NCBI GenBank assembly: GCA_001839685.1 | Contig: MLAK01000594.1 | Span: 147,479-211,478, forward strand | Origin: Tritrichomonas foetus | Lineage: Eukaryota; Parabasalia; Tritrichomonadida; Tritrichomonadidae | Length of the DNA stretch: 64,000 nucleotides | Reading direction: 5' to 3' | Shown here: positions 21,301 through 28,570 of the stretch, piece after piece | How the letters are laid out: every line of letters begins with the position of its first letter | Numbering within the stretch: the first letter of the stretch is position 1 | The notes under the pieces: model-generated | The model's database searches: none | What the model was told of the DNA's origin: nothing | Seen by the model: the letters and a program-made list of their open reading frames with translations, nothing else | Translations under genes and position numbers: made by a program

Positions 21301-21818
21301 CTAAAAGTGACAGGAACTTCACCAGTATTCTGTAAAAAAACTTGATATTCTAATATGCTTTCTAATGCAACAGGACCTGTATTAATTGACGTAACACTGA
21401 ATTGCGCACTTGGCGGAATACCAAGACCTGATACCGAAATTGGAATTCGTTCATTCGTTTCATGAATAAAGAGATAACTTGTAATTGCATATTTCATGGC
21501 GTCGTAAGGAGTAAAAGAAACTACTATTTGCTGGACTCTTCTTGGCCAAAGCTCGCCGCTTGACGGCTCGAATTGAAAAAAATCATTTTTATAATTTAAT
21601 AATTGCGCAATTTTTTGGCGGCCTATTGATGTATCAATATCGTAAGACAAGGCCAATGACTTTTCTTCGCTGTTTGTTGAAGTGCTCCGAATCGTGTAAT
21701 TTATTTTTTTATCTGTTTGATTGGAAATCGTAAAAGTAAAACGGCGGGTTGTGCTAACAAAAGTATTCGGGAAAAGAATAGTCTCTGGATTGAGGCGCAC
21801 TGCGCTGCGCCTTTTCAT
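12372..21818 (-). CDS. HYDIN: HYDIN-like axonemal central-apparatus protein with adenylate-kinase-like insert
   Basis: Structural protein of the flagellar central pair: a giant (3148 residues) chain of ASH/MSP-type immunoglobulin-like beta domains. The recurring pattern is FGxVxxxxxxxxxxxxNxxxxPxxF, then GxIxPxxxxxxxVxFxP. An adenylate-kinase-like insert typical of HYDIN lies at about 1389-1640, with P-loop-like GVSLSGRTT and a later GFVLDGLDVFP lid-type motif. The normal P-loop lysine is arginine here, so nucleotide phosphotransfer is doubtful. A K/S/H-rich stretch (near 1610-1640), an RG repeat (near 2320-2335) and a P/Q/N-rich linker (near 2790-2860) separate domains. Vertebrate HYDIN is around 5100 residues, so this is shorter but end-to-end complete in one frame. 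ATG at 21818. Confidence 0.85.
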   Translation of the reverse strand: MKRRSAVRLNPETILFPNTFVSTTRRFTFTISNQTDKKINYTIRSTSTNSEEKSLALSYDIDTSIGRQKIAQLLNYKNDFFQFEPSSGELWPRRVQQIVVSFTPYDAMKYAITSYLFIHETNERIPISVSGLGIPPSAQFSVTSINTGPVALESILEYQVFLQNTGEVPVTFSLVKRMTDGIEFQFNPESGIIPIHNKVPIAITFLANQVRQFNETFSFQIGDSSIQPSISLFGRVIGPVFSLSTNCLDFGRVSLGTINTKTIVLENKSLIPFDFKMRAGHDGSFAHREINITPAGGFIDKFSKETITVEFIPTEEKEVNAEVYLDILKFGEKLRVLPLKATVIEPKLKIEEPDPDIGLIYIGHKTEHIYTLINDFDLVANFYFEPCDDVTQVFGDVDANFRTGTVKPKARLDFPFYFTPKVLGQFKINGRLKICGSDTFIPFSLSGISAGPKLVITPDSISLGKGKVLKDIRKIIKVENQSPIPANYKIEIDTQFPVFTIDKMSGVVPGNETEELTFVANLDDSRTFTGNIIIRVEYLHPIVIPIKISGTGVPIVASIPMDVMELGPMLTEHSFTTPFSIENKGMRKCSVMFSIQRPKIIGCNPEDFYSAVTPAAIEIEPGESIDFEFTVRCPKQSEFTMLFQCHATLGNHRVVMYTPKISGSFIHPKLLFSTTAIDFKHFHDFEKEEELSGHDPEKISPSKQLLPCQKQEITVTNLVPISVKVTAYVQAPYHLSQTDFNLEPNSPVKFTVTFDPQFKTDFISENIIRKIIFSHGNHSIKFNVNVTSEMYFPNIDFTSKGPIDFGLMLINTERSIDMHMKNANGLATSWDWELLPEKKSEVSKIFDIFPIRGHMKPGGTDVVHFSFVAQGDEDGYGTQHTATAVCHVKGGPDYTINLVGNSSNIDFRVDPVSLDFGNVHFLQTHQQKIILTNLSDAAITYETLIPRGCQLKKISVSPMNGSLKPETMAELTISILPGLPRLYKEKIIIRIARIQDVEIPVTLFARFEQIELSIPRCENDPSLQCFNNLVVEAQNKLRMNPQTEIPVQTEEFLRDIETKNYLSKLSEPQLVVSMHRRRKKDEDAPYEYRGYVNSRYQIDMGRIVFGDKRVIEFSMKNATYFPLSAKFVLDPLKNTGFKITPSEFTDLDVNNQIDFKVTFDNNEKKLDFVGDISFEVPLLFSDDFGVMFQINASTETPALKLSQNCFDFGNVIIGQYLTMTVQLQNMNPMQLEYEFGVPKSISEKEPTKPLKTVFSSTPSEGTLPSQTFQNIEIAFSPNEEMKYALEVPILIPHTKTPTILQILGVGVRITLSFDPPILNMPPILPFNEPSTVEVTMFNNSDYPIEVFSYQFDFLNYVNERLSSMGLPPVRPSITSTSAASSDAFSPVSKFALCVIVHGVSLSGRTTVSKIISSHLDDSPILYLKDIWADLLERNQASILENDESKAPSDADYVSAFQEAISDPSCTNGFVLDGLDVFPEPEETEQFLGQCLRHKGSIEEITRNPFTSYQHQKLTASERALSYVLAAFDGHYVFLVALKCTEDEVTKRIAKKESDNRRKKRDAAQKKREELINMTEAQYDLLDMEAQEEADKRRKATRDRIIKAAQEALEEEENAKKTSKGRSRSSSKKKHHHSGKSSSRSNPADENKAATTTQPIPADKEKKKQSHKSKYGVPLDPIPLSILTFNFTLGTIVEKLLNGGDAFQVVDPNLLIKDRSSSTGSMNVVSGIDAPDNFQQMNSLLINGCDELSNITKYLNNFLPSIQQMKEKAFTRLIPKPKSGIIDFTHPKKAQVDRKPEFFSIITEDLLGDLSLNEVPQQPSSSRKSGRSSRRSRNRNDPLGLNTVIPFIDELDLTRYTPRWNIEPHSSKYITVMFSSYKIGKYTDSLNFGIPNCKFEVYKLKINGSCIYPEINREISTLFTSIVNKFTPKVSYSWVNKLEAFHCGYLLITNPNPKQQSSKTPQSQYKFPVTLKNESEFQADISCSFSEPTKSWIIDQPNLSIKPLESSQIMINVFPTVAEVMNTTLQILIKDNPTPLLLPLIAEGTLPLVEMTPNSLDFERVMLKQSKTIDITLTNNGKIPCEWALKHSSHLGPNITFNQTSGVIQPKEASILSVTFQSPKPMQLKKNFQLEVFDNNRTKSFSTTTVAVIAEAYDTHFDVIYPKGMAHLMFGMSKVNQSKTIPLQLKNRSKYPVHYAITLQGSLASSVLKIDQPDGIVAPGEKMTTINVTFLVNRVVKIENKKMMTLRVNDPLTNTITNVISVCVSAETVTAKLLIDPQKIDFGAIPVLTAVQRSFTIKNNGSFPFNFDITAKADPSELMNSGKRGRGRGRGRGAARGRGGPSASRSNTALQRNRANKKLGPVVDVGYFMLQPSSGVVPPGQATTVNVDFHQATNETFKATAIIKVTDSPEDRTFDLDLLASTYVPGISNGDYEQIFKGQHLCLRSDVTRKNMNAFLEDEHIFHFAPLILHDSASIPVYLINPFPIPCTVDVLIKPKSKAGMSSFPFDVSEKLVNIPPNGEYIVNLSFSPVSCDNFIGYFEANVKGGTIPETKQLKFCVEGAGALPGLTLLTHLDKPKGNTYNVPLGRVLMNGFREKTVAIRNDAFIPATVKISVRGNNPEYTLKDADNYIEPILLETGRTINITAIFSPQKAHRSTFEVVVSCADNPKGDMLFIFSGEGFIDDVVFDGSVEDDNDILFRDNVVGRQQQCTFRMRNICKYDVRFAWANNHDFQFLPRVGHLKAGQSKQILVTFFTEKPVKFNLYKIPCQWTKIELDDPYSPDWDDTMKTTEFIPRCELKESEQEAAFSASGSESSQQSQTPNPKPQQQRNPSPAKGPKQPGANDKNSTQLRSQSPRNTKTHPQQQIEEEPPEKEDRTLVKVVKILPEPPYKPVNVKLKDLVLRVFAISDVIKYSIDTTDIPFAPTMMYQTRTYDVKVTNTSQIKFEYQWTLEKYVALRNRTMPTPFSIQPSTGVINAGQSKIFKVLFSPEEVDDFTATFKMSIPYLQVMEAPLLNMSGFSRRPLCHFNVKMSDYISAGRRHPSYNDPLPEGVKVVELFSKGVGKKIVKKFEIINPTSSPYEITWTRVQKGVSPSVKCLVSQALVSSGKRYSVGFSYLPTSVKTVESLWLFSINEHNIHIHFLIVGRIMPQ

Positions 21819-22704
21819 GAACTCGCAAATCTTTACAAAATATTATAAACGGATTCAAATTTTTTATATAATTCCCCAAATTTGAATGATTTATGAAAAA
21901 TACACAATTTTGTGCGAAGTTATGAAATCGAACCCGAGCAGAATAACTATTTTTAGTATGATTAAACTCGAGAACTTGATGATTATATCGATTGCTTGAC
22001 GTTTCTAATATCAAATTAAAAATTGATTAATCTGATTCAACTGAAGGATTATGGAATTTTTATTTCACTCAAATAATACTTCAAATAAAATATTAATACT
22101 TTCAAATTTTACTAAAATCATTTTAGTCTGGAAATAATCATTATTGAAAGAAAAAAATTCGATTTATCGAGAATCTCGAATCGAGATAGTTTTCATAATA
22201 ATTGTGTCACACTGAATTCGATTTTTGGATCGTTTCTAACATGTGACAAAGCGAATGATTGAACTATGCGTGTGAGATTTTTTTCATCAGGAATCTGTTT
22301 AATGATTATATAAAATGTTGCATCTTTTATCCAATGATTTACTTCCAGATGTTTTCAATAAAAATTTAATGTTATTGAGAATAATATTACTAATAATATT
22401 AGACTTGCTTAGGCCAGTGATTTTTATCGATGTCCAGAGTGGAGTGTGGATTTGACTAGAAAAAAAATCTGGGGGTTTTCGCCTCCCAAATCCCATCTTT
22501 GGAAAAAATACTAATAGTCTTCATCTTTACTCTACAAAAACTTGTGTTTTAGATAGTTAACAGTTAATCCAAAATTAATTCATGTTTACTCATAATATTA
22601 TATTTTTAGCCTTCCCGTATCTTATTTTATTGGTATTATCTATAATTTTGAGCGTTAATGAACTAATTCCTGACTATAGTATTTTATGTATTAATTAAAT
22701 TCTA
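21819..22704. other. Intergenic region upstream of HYDIN
   Basis: Gene-free AT-rich DNA. It includes overlapping 13- and 15-bp palindromes built on TCGAGAATCTCGA (22167-22187) and a locally GC-richer island (22420-22500, with a CTGGGGGTTTTCGCCTCCC core). A 38-codon hydrophobic frame starts at 22583 on the plus strand; I cannot support it as a gene. Confidence 0.45.
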
Positions 22705-23171
22705 TTAAACGATTTTACCACAGTCACTCTTTCCATTATTGACATATGATTGTTCAAGGTCTTTGATCATCGTTGTTATATACCATTGGTTTATTTGAAC
22801 CTTGATTAGTCAAATCAGTTTAGTAATAAATCTAAATAATTTCAATGACAGAAACATACTTAATATGAAAACTGCAAGTGCAGGTACAAGCCATCCATAT
22901 GAATTTTTAGCTGTATATTTCAAATAAAATTGTAGTTATTGATGTAGCAAACTTTGATAAAATGAATGATGAAATTCCAATAAACAAATACGTCATTATT
23001 ACATCACCTAAAACATTATTAATATAACCTCTATTGTAGATTAATGCAATGATAAGAATAGATTTTCATAGTATCAGCAATTTGGTTCATTATTTTGGTT
23101 ATTCATTCGTTCTTCAAAGTATTGATCAATGCTTGGTGTTATTGATTCGTTATTTTTGATATTGTTGATCG
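22705..23171 (-). pseudogene. Frameshifted relic of a multi-pass membrane protein
   Basis: On the minus strand, three protein-like segments follow one another in different frames. The first is a hydrophilic piece ending SIDQYFEERMNNQNNEPNC then stop (about 23085-23171). The second is a hydrophobic piece KSILIIALIYNRGYINN...GISSFILSK (about 22921-23065). The third is shifted by one base near 22915-22921 and contains NSYGWLVPALAVFILSMFL, a TGA at 22810-22812, then a hydrophilic tail ending at 22705. The amino acid composition is that of real transmembrane helices and a C-terminal tail, so I read it as a decayed gene. The family is not recognised. An error-ridden assembly of a live gene is the alternative. 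Confidence 0.5.
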
Positions 23172-23398
23172 AAATTCAACAATTCATGACGAAAAAAATG
23201 TTTTAAAGGGCATGGCAAAAAAACAACTAATAACTTTTTTTTCATTTTTTACGAATTGAATGAGGTTTGCTATACATTACACTCGATAGAAATCAATATA
23301 TGATGGAAATAAACTGCAGTCTGGAAAGGTGAATTCTAATTAAAAATACTAAAAAATTCAGCTTCATGAGATTTTTTTGGGAGAAAAAAATTAAATTG

Positions 23399-24160
23399 TT
23401 AACGATGAAATATTCCTGTATGCAGGCTTGTAAGTGCCAATGCAAAACCAATAAACATTGTAAAAGGTTCTCTAATTCTTAGCATAAAGCAATGATTCAC
23501 ATGAGTTCGTGTGAAAGCACAAACTTCTTTGGTGAAGTCATCTTTATCAACACACATAAAATTTTTGACAGATTGAACGGTTTCCATATCATGGAAATCT
23601 TGATAGTAGTTTCCACTAATGACGATAGGAGGCTTAGAAATGAATTTTTTATTCGGAGTGTTATTCATAATAACGCTGAATGTTCTGCATCCATTTCGTC
23701 CGAGGAAGTTTTCATTATATTCTATGACAAAATTCAAATTATTTGGTCCAGTGACATCATAGACTAGGCTTCGTCTATCGGATATGATTGATCCGATCAT
23801 TGATCCGCTAATTGGCTCATAAATAACGTACTTTGTATGACAAATCGATGACTTTGTCTTAGCTGTAAAAATTGGATCTGATTCTTCACCGTAGAGTTGA
23901 TAAATATAAGATCCGAGTGGACCTCTTTTTTCGCGGCGCAAATAACATTCGTGAATTTCGTTTTTCGGGACTGATTTGGAGATATCTAGTAAATATAAAC
24001 TTTGGCTTGAACGATTCACCGTTGGCGTTTTTGGATGTGTCACAACCGGAGTGATTGGCGCTTCATCGCAACTTGGAGAAGATTCTTTGTTGTAGTTTGG
24101 TTTGATACTACCAGGAGAGCTTGAGCTGGACTCTGATAGCTCAACTGAGCGAGAGCTCAT
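23399..24160 (-). CDS. Tubby-like protein
   Basis: 253 residues. After a Ser/Pro/Thr-rich N-terminus (1-60), residues about 65-250 follow the tubby C-terminal barrel. ECYLRREKRG matches the first conserved block. GRNGCRTFSVIM matches the GxxGPRKMxV block, VKNF the VKNFQ block, and GFALALTSL near the end the buried C-terminal helix (AFAIALSSF in animals). Tubby proteins bind phosphoinositides and DNA-independent membrane cargo and link to intraflagellar transport (family knowledge). The protein is short compared with animal TULPs because the N-terminal extension is reduced. The domain runs to the very C-terminus, as is normal. ATG at 24160 preceded by CATTC. Confidence 0.8.
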   Translation of the reverse strand: MSSRSVELSESSSSSPGSIKPNYNKESSPSCDEAPITPVVTHPKTPTVNRSSQSLYLLDISKSVPKNEIHECYLRREKRGPLGSYIYQLYGEESDPIFTAKTKSSICHTKYVIYEPISGSMIGSIISDRRSLVYDVTGPNNLNFVIEYNENFLGRNGCRTFSVIMNNTPNKKFISKPPIVISGNYYQDFHDMETVQSVKNFMCVDKDDFTKEVCAFTRTHVNHCFMLRIREPFTMFIGFALALTSLHTGIFHR

Positions 24161-24992
24161 GAATGTCTGTTATAAATTAAAATTTTGAATTGAATTTGAT
24201 CGTCACAGAAATAAATCACTTTGTGAGACGAAAGATATTTATTTTGATTTTATCATTATTACTAAATGAATCATTTAGAAGTGGTATAAACCTTAGCATT
24301 GAGTTAAACTGGATAAACTTATCAAATAGTGTTTATTATTCACTCTAAGAATTGTTGTGAAACGATGCAGCATCAATGATATAAAAAATATGGAGAAAGA
24401 ACAAATTTTTATTTCCAAGCACTCCTTGTAGAACTAAAAATGGGTTTATATCATAAAATGCAGATAAATTTCTTAAATAACCATGAAATAAAGTCTAATC
24501 ATATGTGATCAAGCTTGATTCCATTATTTTTTTGAATATTTCAGTATTTTTTCAAATACCTAGTGTCACAATATCATCTCGAAAAGTTTTATCATATTTT
24601 GGATATCCTAAATAAAGAACTAAATATTGTTAAAATGTTTCATCACTGGTAAAGAAAATTTCATCAATGAATTACGAGTAATACTCGTATGCAAAATGAT
24701 AGAAATTGAAATAAACGCAAAAATAATCATAGTTTCTCATAATATGAATGATAAAAGTGATACATAATATGAATTTAAGCAAATAGATTTACACAATTTG
24801 TTGAGGAAACAAGTAATTCAATAAATGGTTTTCATTGACTATAAAAACAAACAAACACATATTTATAAAGATTGCTGATTTCTAAAAACAAAAAACAAAT
24901 CATCAATAAAAGCGCTTTACAAAAACAAAAAGTTTCAATTACAAAAAACTTTGGACTAAATTCTTCAAGTATCATTATTGATCCAAAAAAAA
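24161..24992. other. Intergenic, no gene seen
   Basis: 830 bp of AT-rich spacer between two minus-strand genes. It contains a 17-bp palindrome (24673-24689, TACGAGTAaTACTCGTA) and one AAAAAGTT 8-mer (near 24928) that is not next to a start. No coding frame longer than about 25 codons with an ATG was noticed on the parts I translated. Confidence 0.45.
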
Positions 24993-25586
24993 TCAATACT
25001 GCATTAGTTCAAAAATTGAAGATTCATCTGATCGAAAGAAAATAATCAGTAAGGCACAAACTGAAATAACTGATGAAATGATGATGAAAATTCCCGAAAC
25101 AAAAATTTCCATGAATCTTGGTCGCAAATACATTTCAATAAAATGTGAGCATCCACTTTCATATGTAATAGGACAGTTATAAATGCCTCTATCGGTGAAA
25201 TTGTAAAATCCGCAACATTTGTATTTGGTTTGAAACTCTCTTGTTTGGAGATTATTTGACCAAAGGATTGAATAATATGTTAAATGACGAGTTACTTCAG
25301 ATGGTTGTGTTGCAGCAATATAAACAGAGCACATCACAATCAATCCTGGAAAAGTTAAAACATAATGGAGGAAAAATTTAGGAAAAGCAAAAAATAGCCA
25401 CACAAGCATAAACAGCATTAAACCTACTCCAATTCCAATACCAAATAGAACTTTGAGATTAATATTAATTGAGTATGATAAAATTGCAGAACTGAAATAA
25501 TAATAACCAACTCCAGACATTACAGTAAATAAAATAACAACCAGGAGTAAAAGATACACAAAAAACATTGAAATGAATCGATTCAT
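24993..25586 (-). CDS. Tetraspanin family membrane protein
   Basis: 197 residues with four hydrophobic segments (about 5-28, 42-66, 70-92 and 160-184). Between the third and fourth is an extracellular loop with the diagnostic CCG motif (KYKCCGFYNFTDR, near 120-132) and further cysteines (NCPITYESGC) for disulfides. Tetraspanins organise membrane microdomains, and in trichomonads are found on the surface and in extracellular vesicles (family knowledge). The loop has at least four cysteines, enough for two bridges. A TTG two codons upstream opens the frame; the ATG at 25586 is used. Upstream lie an M3-like TACGGTTA and an AACTTTTT box. Confidence 0.8.
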   Translation of the reverse strand: MNRFISMFFVYLLLLVVILFTVMSGVGYYYFSSAILSYSININLKVLFGIGIGVGLMLFMLVWLFFAFPKFFLHYVLTFPGLIVMCSVYIAATQPSEVTRHLTYYSILWSNNLQTREFQTKYKCCGFYNFTDRGIYNCPITYESGCSHFIEMYLRPRFMEIFVSGIFIIISSVISVCALLIIFFRSDESSIFELMQY

Positions 25587-25624
25587 CTTCAAGTAGATTC
25601 TTCTTAAGGTGGAATATTTTACCT

Positions 25625-25632
25625 TAACCGTA
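25625..25632 (-). promoter_or_regulatory. M3/Myb-like core element upstream of tetraspanin gene
   Basis: TACGGTTA on the coding strand fits the Trichomonas M3 consensus (A/G/T)(A/G)C(G/C)G(T/C)T(A/G/T). It lies about 39 bp upstream of the ATG. Confidence 0.4.
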
Positions 25633-25641
25633 AATCGTTTG

Positions 25642-25649
25642 AAAAAGTT
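25642..25649 (-). promoter_or_regulatory. AACTTTTT box upstream of tetraspanin gene
   Basis: Exact 8-mer about 56 bp upstream of the ATG at 25586, ten bases before the M3-like element on the coding strand. Confidence 0.45.
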
Positions 25650-25904
25650 TAAAGTGCAGATTCATTAATCAAATCATAAGATATGAATCATGATATGATA
25701 TGATTTAATACCGATGAAGGAAAATACTCTTTTGCTCTTTCTCTGTCAGAAATTGTACTTCCACTGAAAAAAAAAAAAAAAACAATCAAATAGTTAGTCA
25801 AATGCTAATTTTATAAAATACAATTTTGGATAAACCTTGGTTAAAAAATGATTCTCTTGTAAACTTGACATAATGAAATTTCCTTTTCATATAGTACTAT
25901 TTTC

Positions 25905-26234
25905 AATCATCAAGCTTTAAATCATCAAACATTCAATCATCAAACATTCAATCATCAAACATTCAATCATCAAGTTTTAAATCAACAAGCTTTAAATCAT
26001 CAAACATTCAATCATCAAACATTCAATCATCAAACTTTAAATCATCAAACTTTAAATCATCAAACTTTAAATCATCAAACATTCAATCATCAAACATTCA
26101 ATCATCAAACATCCAATCATCAAACTTTAAATCATCAAACTTTAAATCATCAAACATTCAATCATCAAGCTTTAAATCATCAAGTTTTAAATCATCAAGT
26201 TTTAAATCAACAAGCTTTAAATCATCAAGTTTTC
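25905..26234. repeat. 15-bp minisatellite, 22 perfect-register copies
   Basis: Twenty-two consecutive 15-bp units with no register change. Two main unit types (aatcatcaaacattc and aatcatcaaacttta, the latter with g/t variants) are interspersed. In the plus frame beginning at 25905 the units read as pentapeptides NHQ(T/A/V)(F/L). The frame is stop-free from 25869 to a TAG at 26271-26273 but has no ATG. It sits between the tetraspanin start and the UBL-UBA stop. A 16-A run lies at 25767-25782. Confidence 0.95.
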
Positions 26235-26307
26235 ACTCGTCATTTTTTCACCAGTCACATCACTTTTTTTAGATTCTTTTTTTTTAATTTTCGATTATCC
26301 GGATTTT

Positions 26308-27039
26308 CTATTTTTGGGAATCAAGTAATTCTTTGGTCAATTTTATGTCTTTATCACACACCATATAATACTGGGCTGCTATAAACTCATCATATCCATT
26401 TTTCAGTAATTCCATAAATTGGAGGAATTCTTCTTTTGTGAGTTTCATTGCCTGCGTTGAATCGACTTTTGTTGGAGTGTGACTCTGTTGGGCAGGTCCT
26501 GACCTTGTTCTTCGAATTGATGGAAGTTTCGATCGACCTGATCTTGGAATATCACCTTTAATTAAATAATCAGCCGCACGATCAATATTGTGACAAGAAA
26601 CAATCAAAGCACATCTGCAATCTTTTTCTGGAAATCCCATATCAAGCAATAAATTTAATAACTTTGGATCGACGCGTTCGAGTTTGTTAGCGAGGTTTAA
26701 TTGATTGACTGTTTCAACACTCCTAGCGAAAATACTGGTCATTGGCTTGATTGAGGTCAGCGATTGGTAAGAAACAACATCATTTGATTTCGCGTTGAGA
26801 TTGACTTTCCTTTTCATCAAAATGTTGACGGAATTCGAGCTTGTTCCAAACACCTCAGCCAAAGTTTGGGTGTCGCGAAAGACTTTCCGATTCATATATA
26901 AAATAATATCTGAGACTGGCAAATCTGTTTGGTTAAAAATTCGCGCTTTGAGATCGTGAATTGTGTCATTGAGTTGCATGCTATATTGCATGGTATTATT
27001 TAATGGAACTCGTTTAACAAAAACGTCTATTTTTTCCAT
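26308..27039 (-). CDS. Ubiquitin-like plus UBA domain protein (ubiquitin/proteasome adaptor type)
   Basis: 243 residues. Residues 1-75 are a ubiquitin-like fold (IDVFVKRV, LNDTIHDLKARIF, ILYMNRKVFRDTQTLAEV, then a final strand NILMKRK). There is no terminal Gly-Gly, so it is an integral UBL and not a processed modifier. Residues about 125-165 are a UBA domain (LLNLLLDMGFPEKDCRCALIVSCHNIDRAADYLI) with the MGF loop that contacts ubiquitin. A third helical segment at about 205-240 (LTKEEFLQFMELLKNGYDEFIAAQYY) may be another UBA-like bundle. The order UBL-UBA resembles Rad23/Dsk2 shuttles, but it lacks the XPC-binding and STI1 regions that would identify either. Confidence 0.7.
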   Translation of the reverse strand: MEKIDVFVKRVPLNNTMQYSMQLNDTIHDLKARIFNQTDLPVSDIILYMNRKVFRDTQTLAEVFGTSSNSVNILMKRKVNLNAKSNDVVSYQSLTSIKPMTSIFARSVETVNQLNLANKLERVDPKLLNLLLDMGFPEKDCRCALIVSCHNIDRAADYLIKGDIPRSGRSKLPSIRRTRSGPAQQSHTPTKVDSTQAMKLTKEEFLQFMELLKNGYDEFIAAQYYMVCDKDIKLTKELLDSQK

Positions 27040-27047
27040 CCAAAGCT

Positions 27048-27061
27048 ATGAATAAACCGCT
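27048..27061 (-). promoter_or_regulatory. M3-like element joined to a TCA initiator, UBL-UBA gene
   Basis: On the coding strand AGCGGTTT (fits M3) is followed directly by ATTCAT, with the TCA about 10 nt before the ATG at 27039. Short 5' leaders and this element order are known for Trichomonas genes. A second M3 match (AACGGTTA) lies further upstream. Confidence 0.55.
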
Positions 27062-27412
27062 TTTGGGTATTGAAATATTATGACTAACCGTTTATTTATC
27101 TATAGAATATGACATTTTTCATTTTTTCGAGGAAGCAATTCACTTGGAGAGATTATTTGATGATGAATGCATTACATTCAACAAATTGGTTAGGAATAAA
27201 TGACTCATTTTAATTTTTTCAAATTGGTGAATCGATTCAATCCAATTCAGATTTGGAACCAAAAGAAAAATCATACAAAATAATATTGTAGAAAGTTAGC
27301 AATGTGTATTTTAATCGATTACATTAAATAGAAAAAACATCGTTGAAAAATAATTTGATAATCGAAATTTTTACTCACAAATATCGAAATAAAAAAAATT
27401 GTCTCAATAATT
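27062..27412. other. Intergenic, nothing further recognised
   Basis: AT-rich spacer with no open frame, RNA gene or repeat that I can support, apart from the second M3-like AACGGTTA near 27092-27100. Confidence 0.4.
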
Positions 27413-28528
27413 CTAATGACCAACTTCCCAAACTTCCATATCATTTACCTTAAACTCGACTTTGGTAGAAAGTGGTGATGAATTGAATGCATTACATTTT
27501 TCACTGAACCCATTCAAAAAGTTTCCATCAATCCAAATCGCTGCAGATCCACTTCCACCAATGGATAGATCTTCTGGTGTAGCATTTATAAAGAATTGTG
27601 TTGTTCTTGCCCATCGATAAGGCGTGAATGTTGGAGTAAAAGTAAAAACAAAACTATCGCATGTACTATAATATTGCCTCGAATTTATTTTGATTCCAGA
27701 TGATGCAAAACATCCAATCACATCACCATGATTTGTTCGAATTAGTAAAATAGCACATTTCACTTTTTGAATTGCTGATGAAAATGAAGTGAAAGATGAC
27801 CCATCTCTTGAAATTCGATATTTGAGATGCCAATCATAGCCCTTGAATCTATTGGGAAGGGCGCCTCTCAATAGTGCAGAATCCGAAGCTTCAAGAACTG
27901 TTGATTCGCCTTGATTGAATGCAATTTTTGGAATTTGTCTTAATGATTTAGCTTTTGCTGGTTTTGGTAAATAAAATGATAAACTTTTTGTGAAAGTTTG
28001 AGTCTTTTCTTGAACTGATTTCGCCCTCTGCTCCATAACAGTCTGATAACTTTTCAACTCAGACAATTTTCCAGTAAAAACAATAGTTTTAAAATTTGTA
28101 TCATGCTCTGGGTCTTCTAGATAATAAACATTAATCAAAGACAAGGCATCATCTTGAAGGAGTTCATCAGGCAGTGAATCAATCTCGCATGGATGAGATT
28201 CAATAGTTGAGTGGACTAAACCTTTCAACGACAGCATAATGGGCTTGATTGATCGAGAATATGGCTCAAATCTGATGTATTCATCAATCAGCAATAATGC
28301 GCCATCAATTGGAATTTTCTGATTGAAAATTTGTGAGTCGATTGGATTGAGTCTGATTTTGTCAAGCGTTTTTGTGGGGATTTTGAGGACTTCACCTGGA
28401 CATAAATTTAAAAAATTGTTATATTGTCGGATCTGTAAAATAGAGACATCAAAGCGTACAGAAATCGATTGAAGTGTATCTCCATCTACTACAGTGTAAT
28501 CGAACGCTTCTCCTTCTTGTTCAGTCAT
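27413..28528 (-). CDS. LysM plus TLDc domain protein (OXR1/NCOA7-like)
   Basis: About 371 residues from the ATG at 28528. A LysM module lies at about 12-53 (YTVVDGDTLQSISVRFDVSILQIRQYN...LCPGEVLKIP). The C-terminal part from about 215 is a TLDc domain: it has LLRGALPNRFKGYDWHLKYR, a glycine-rich IGCFASSGIK strand, DSFVFTF, and the ending GGSGSAAIWIDGNFLNGFSEKC...VEFKVNDMEVWEVG. This LysM-TLDc order is the OXR1/NCOA7 layout. The family is linked to oxidative-stress resistance and binds the V-ATPase in animals and yeast. The frame also has an ATG 14 codons upstream (28570), but an ATTCATCG initiator-like sequence lies between the two, favouring 28528. Confidence 0.8.
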   Translation of the reverse strand: MTEQEGEAFDYTVVDGDTLQSISVRFDVSILQIRQYNNFLNLCPGEVLKIPTKTLDKIRLNPIDSQIFNQKIPIDGALLLIDEYIRFEPYSRSIKPIMLSLKGLVHSTIESHPCEIDSLPDELLQDDALSLINVYYLEDPEHDTNFKTIVFTGKLSELKSYQTVMEQRAKSVQEKTQTFTKSLSFYLPKPAKAKSLRQIPKIAFNQGESTVLEASDSALLRGALPNRFKGYDWHLKYRISRDGSSFTSFSSAIQKVKCAILLIRTNHGDVIGCFASSGIKINSRQYYSTCDSFVFTFTPTFTPYRWARTTQFFINATPEDLSIGGSGSAAIWIDGNFLNGFSEKCNAFNSSPLSTKVEFKVNDMEVWEVGH

Positions 28529-28570
28529 ATCAAAAAATGAAATTTGGTTGATTCGATGAATAATTAGCAT

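Noticed and set aside
22583..22700. 38-codon hydrophobic frame (MFTHNIIFLAFPYL...)
   Set aside because: Too short, no flanking support, and in an AT-rich region where such frames arise easily.
24673..24689. 17-bp palindrome TACGAGTAaTACTCGTA
   Set aside because: About one such palindrome is expected by chance in the intergenic DNA of this window.
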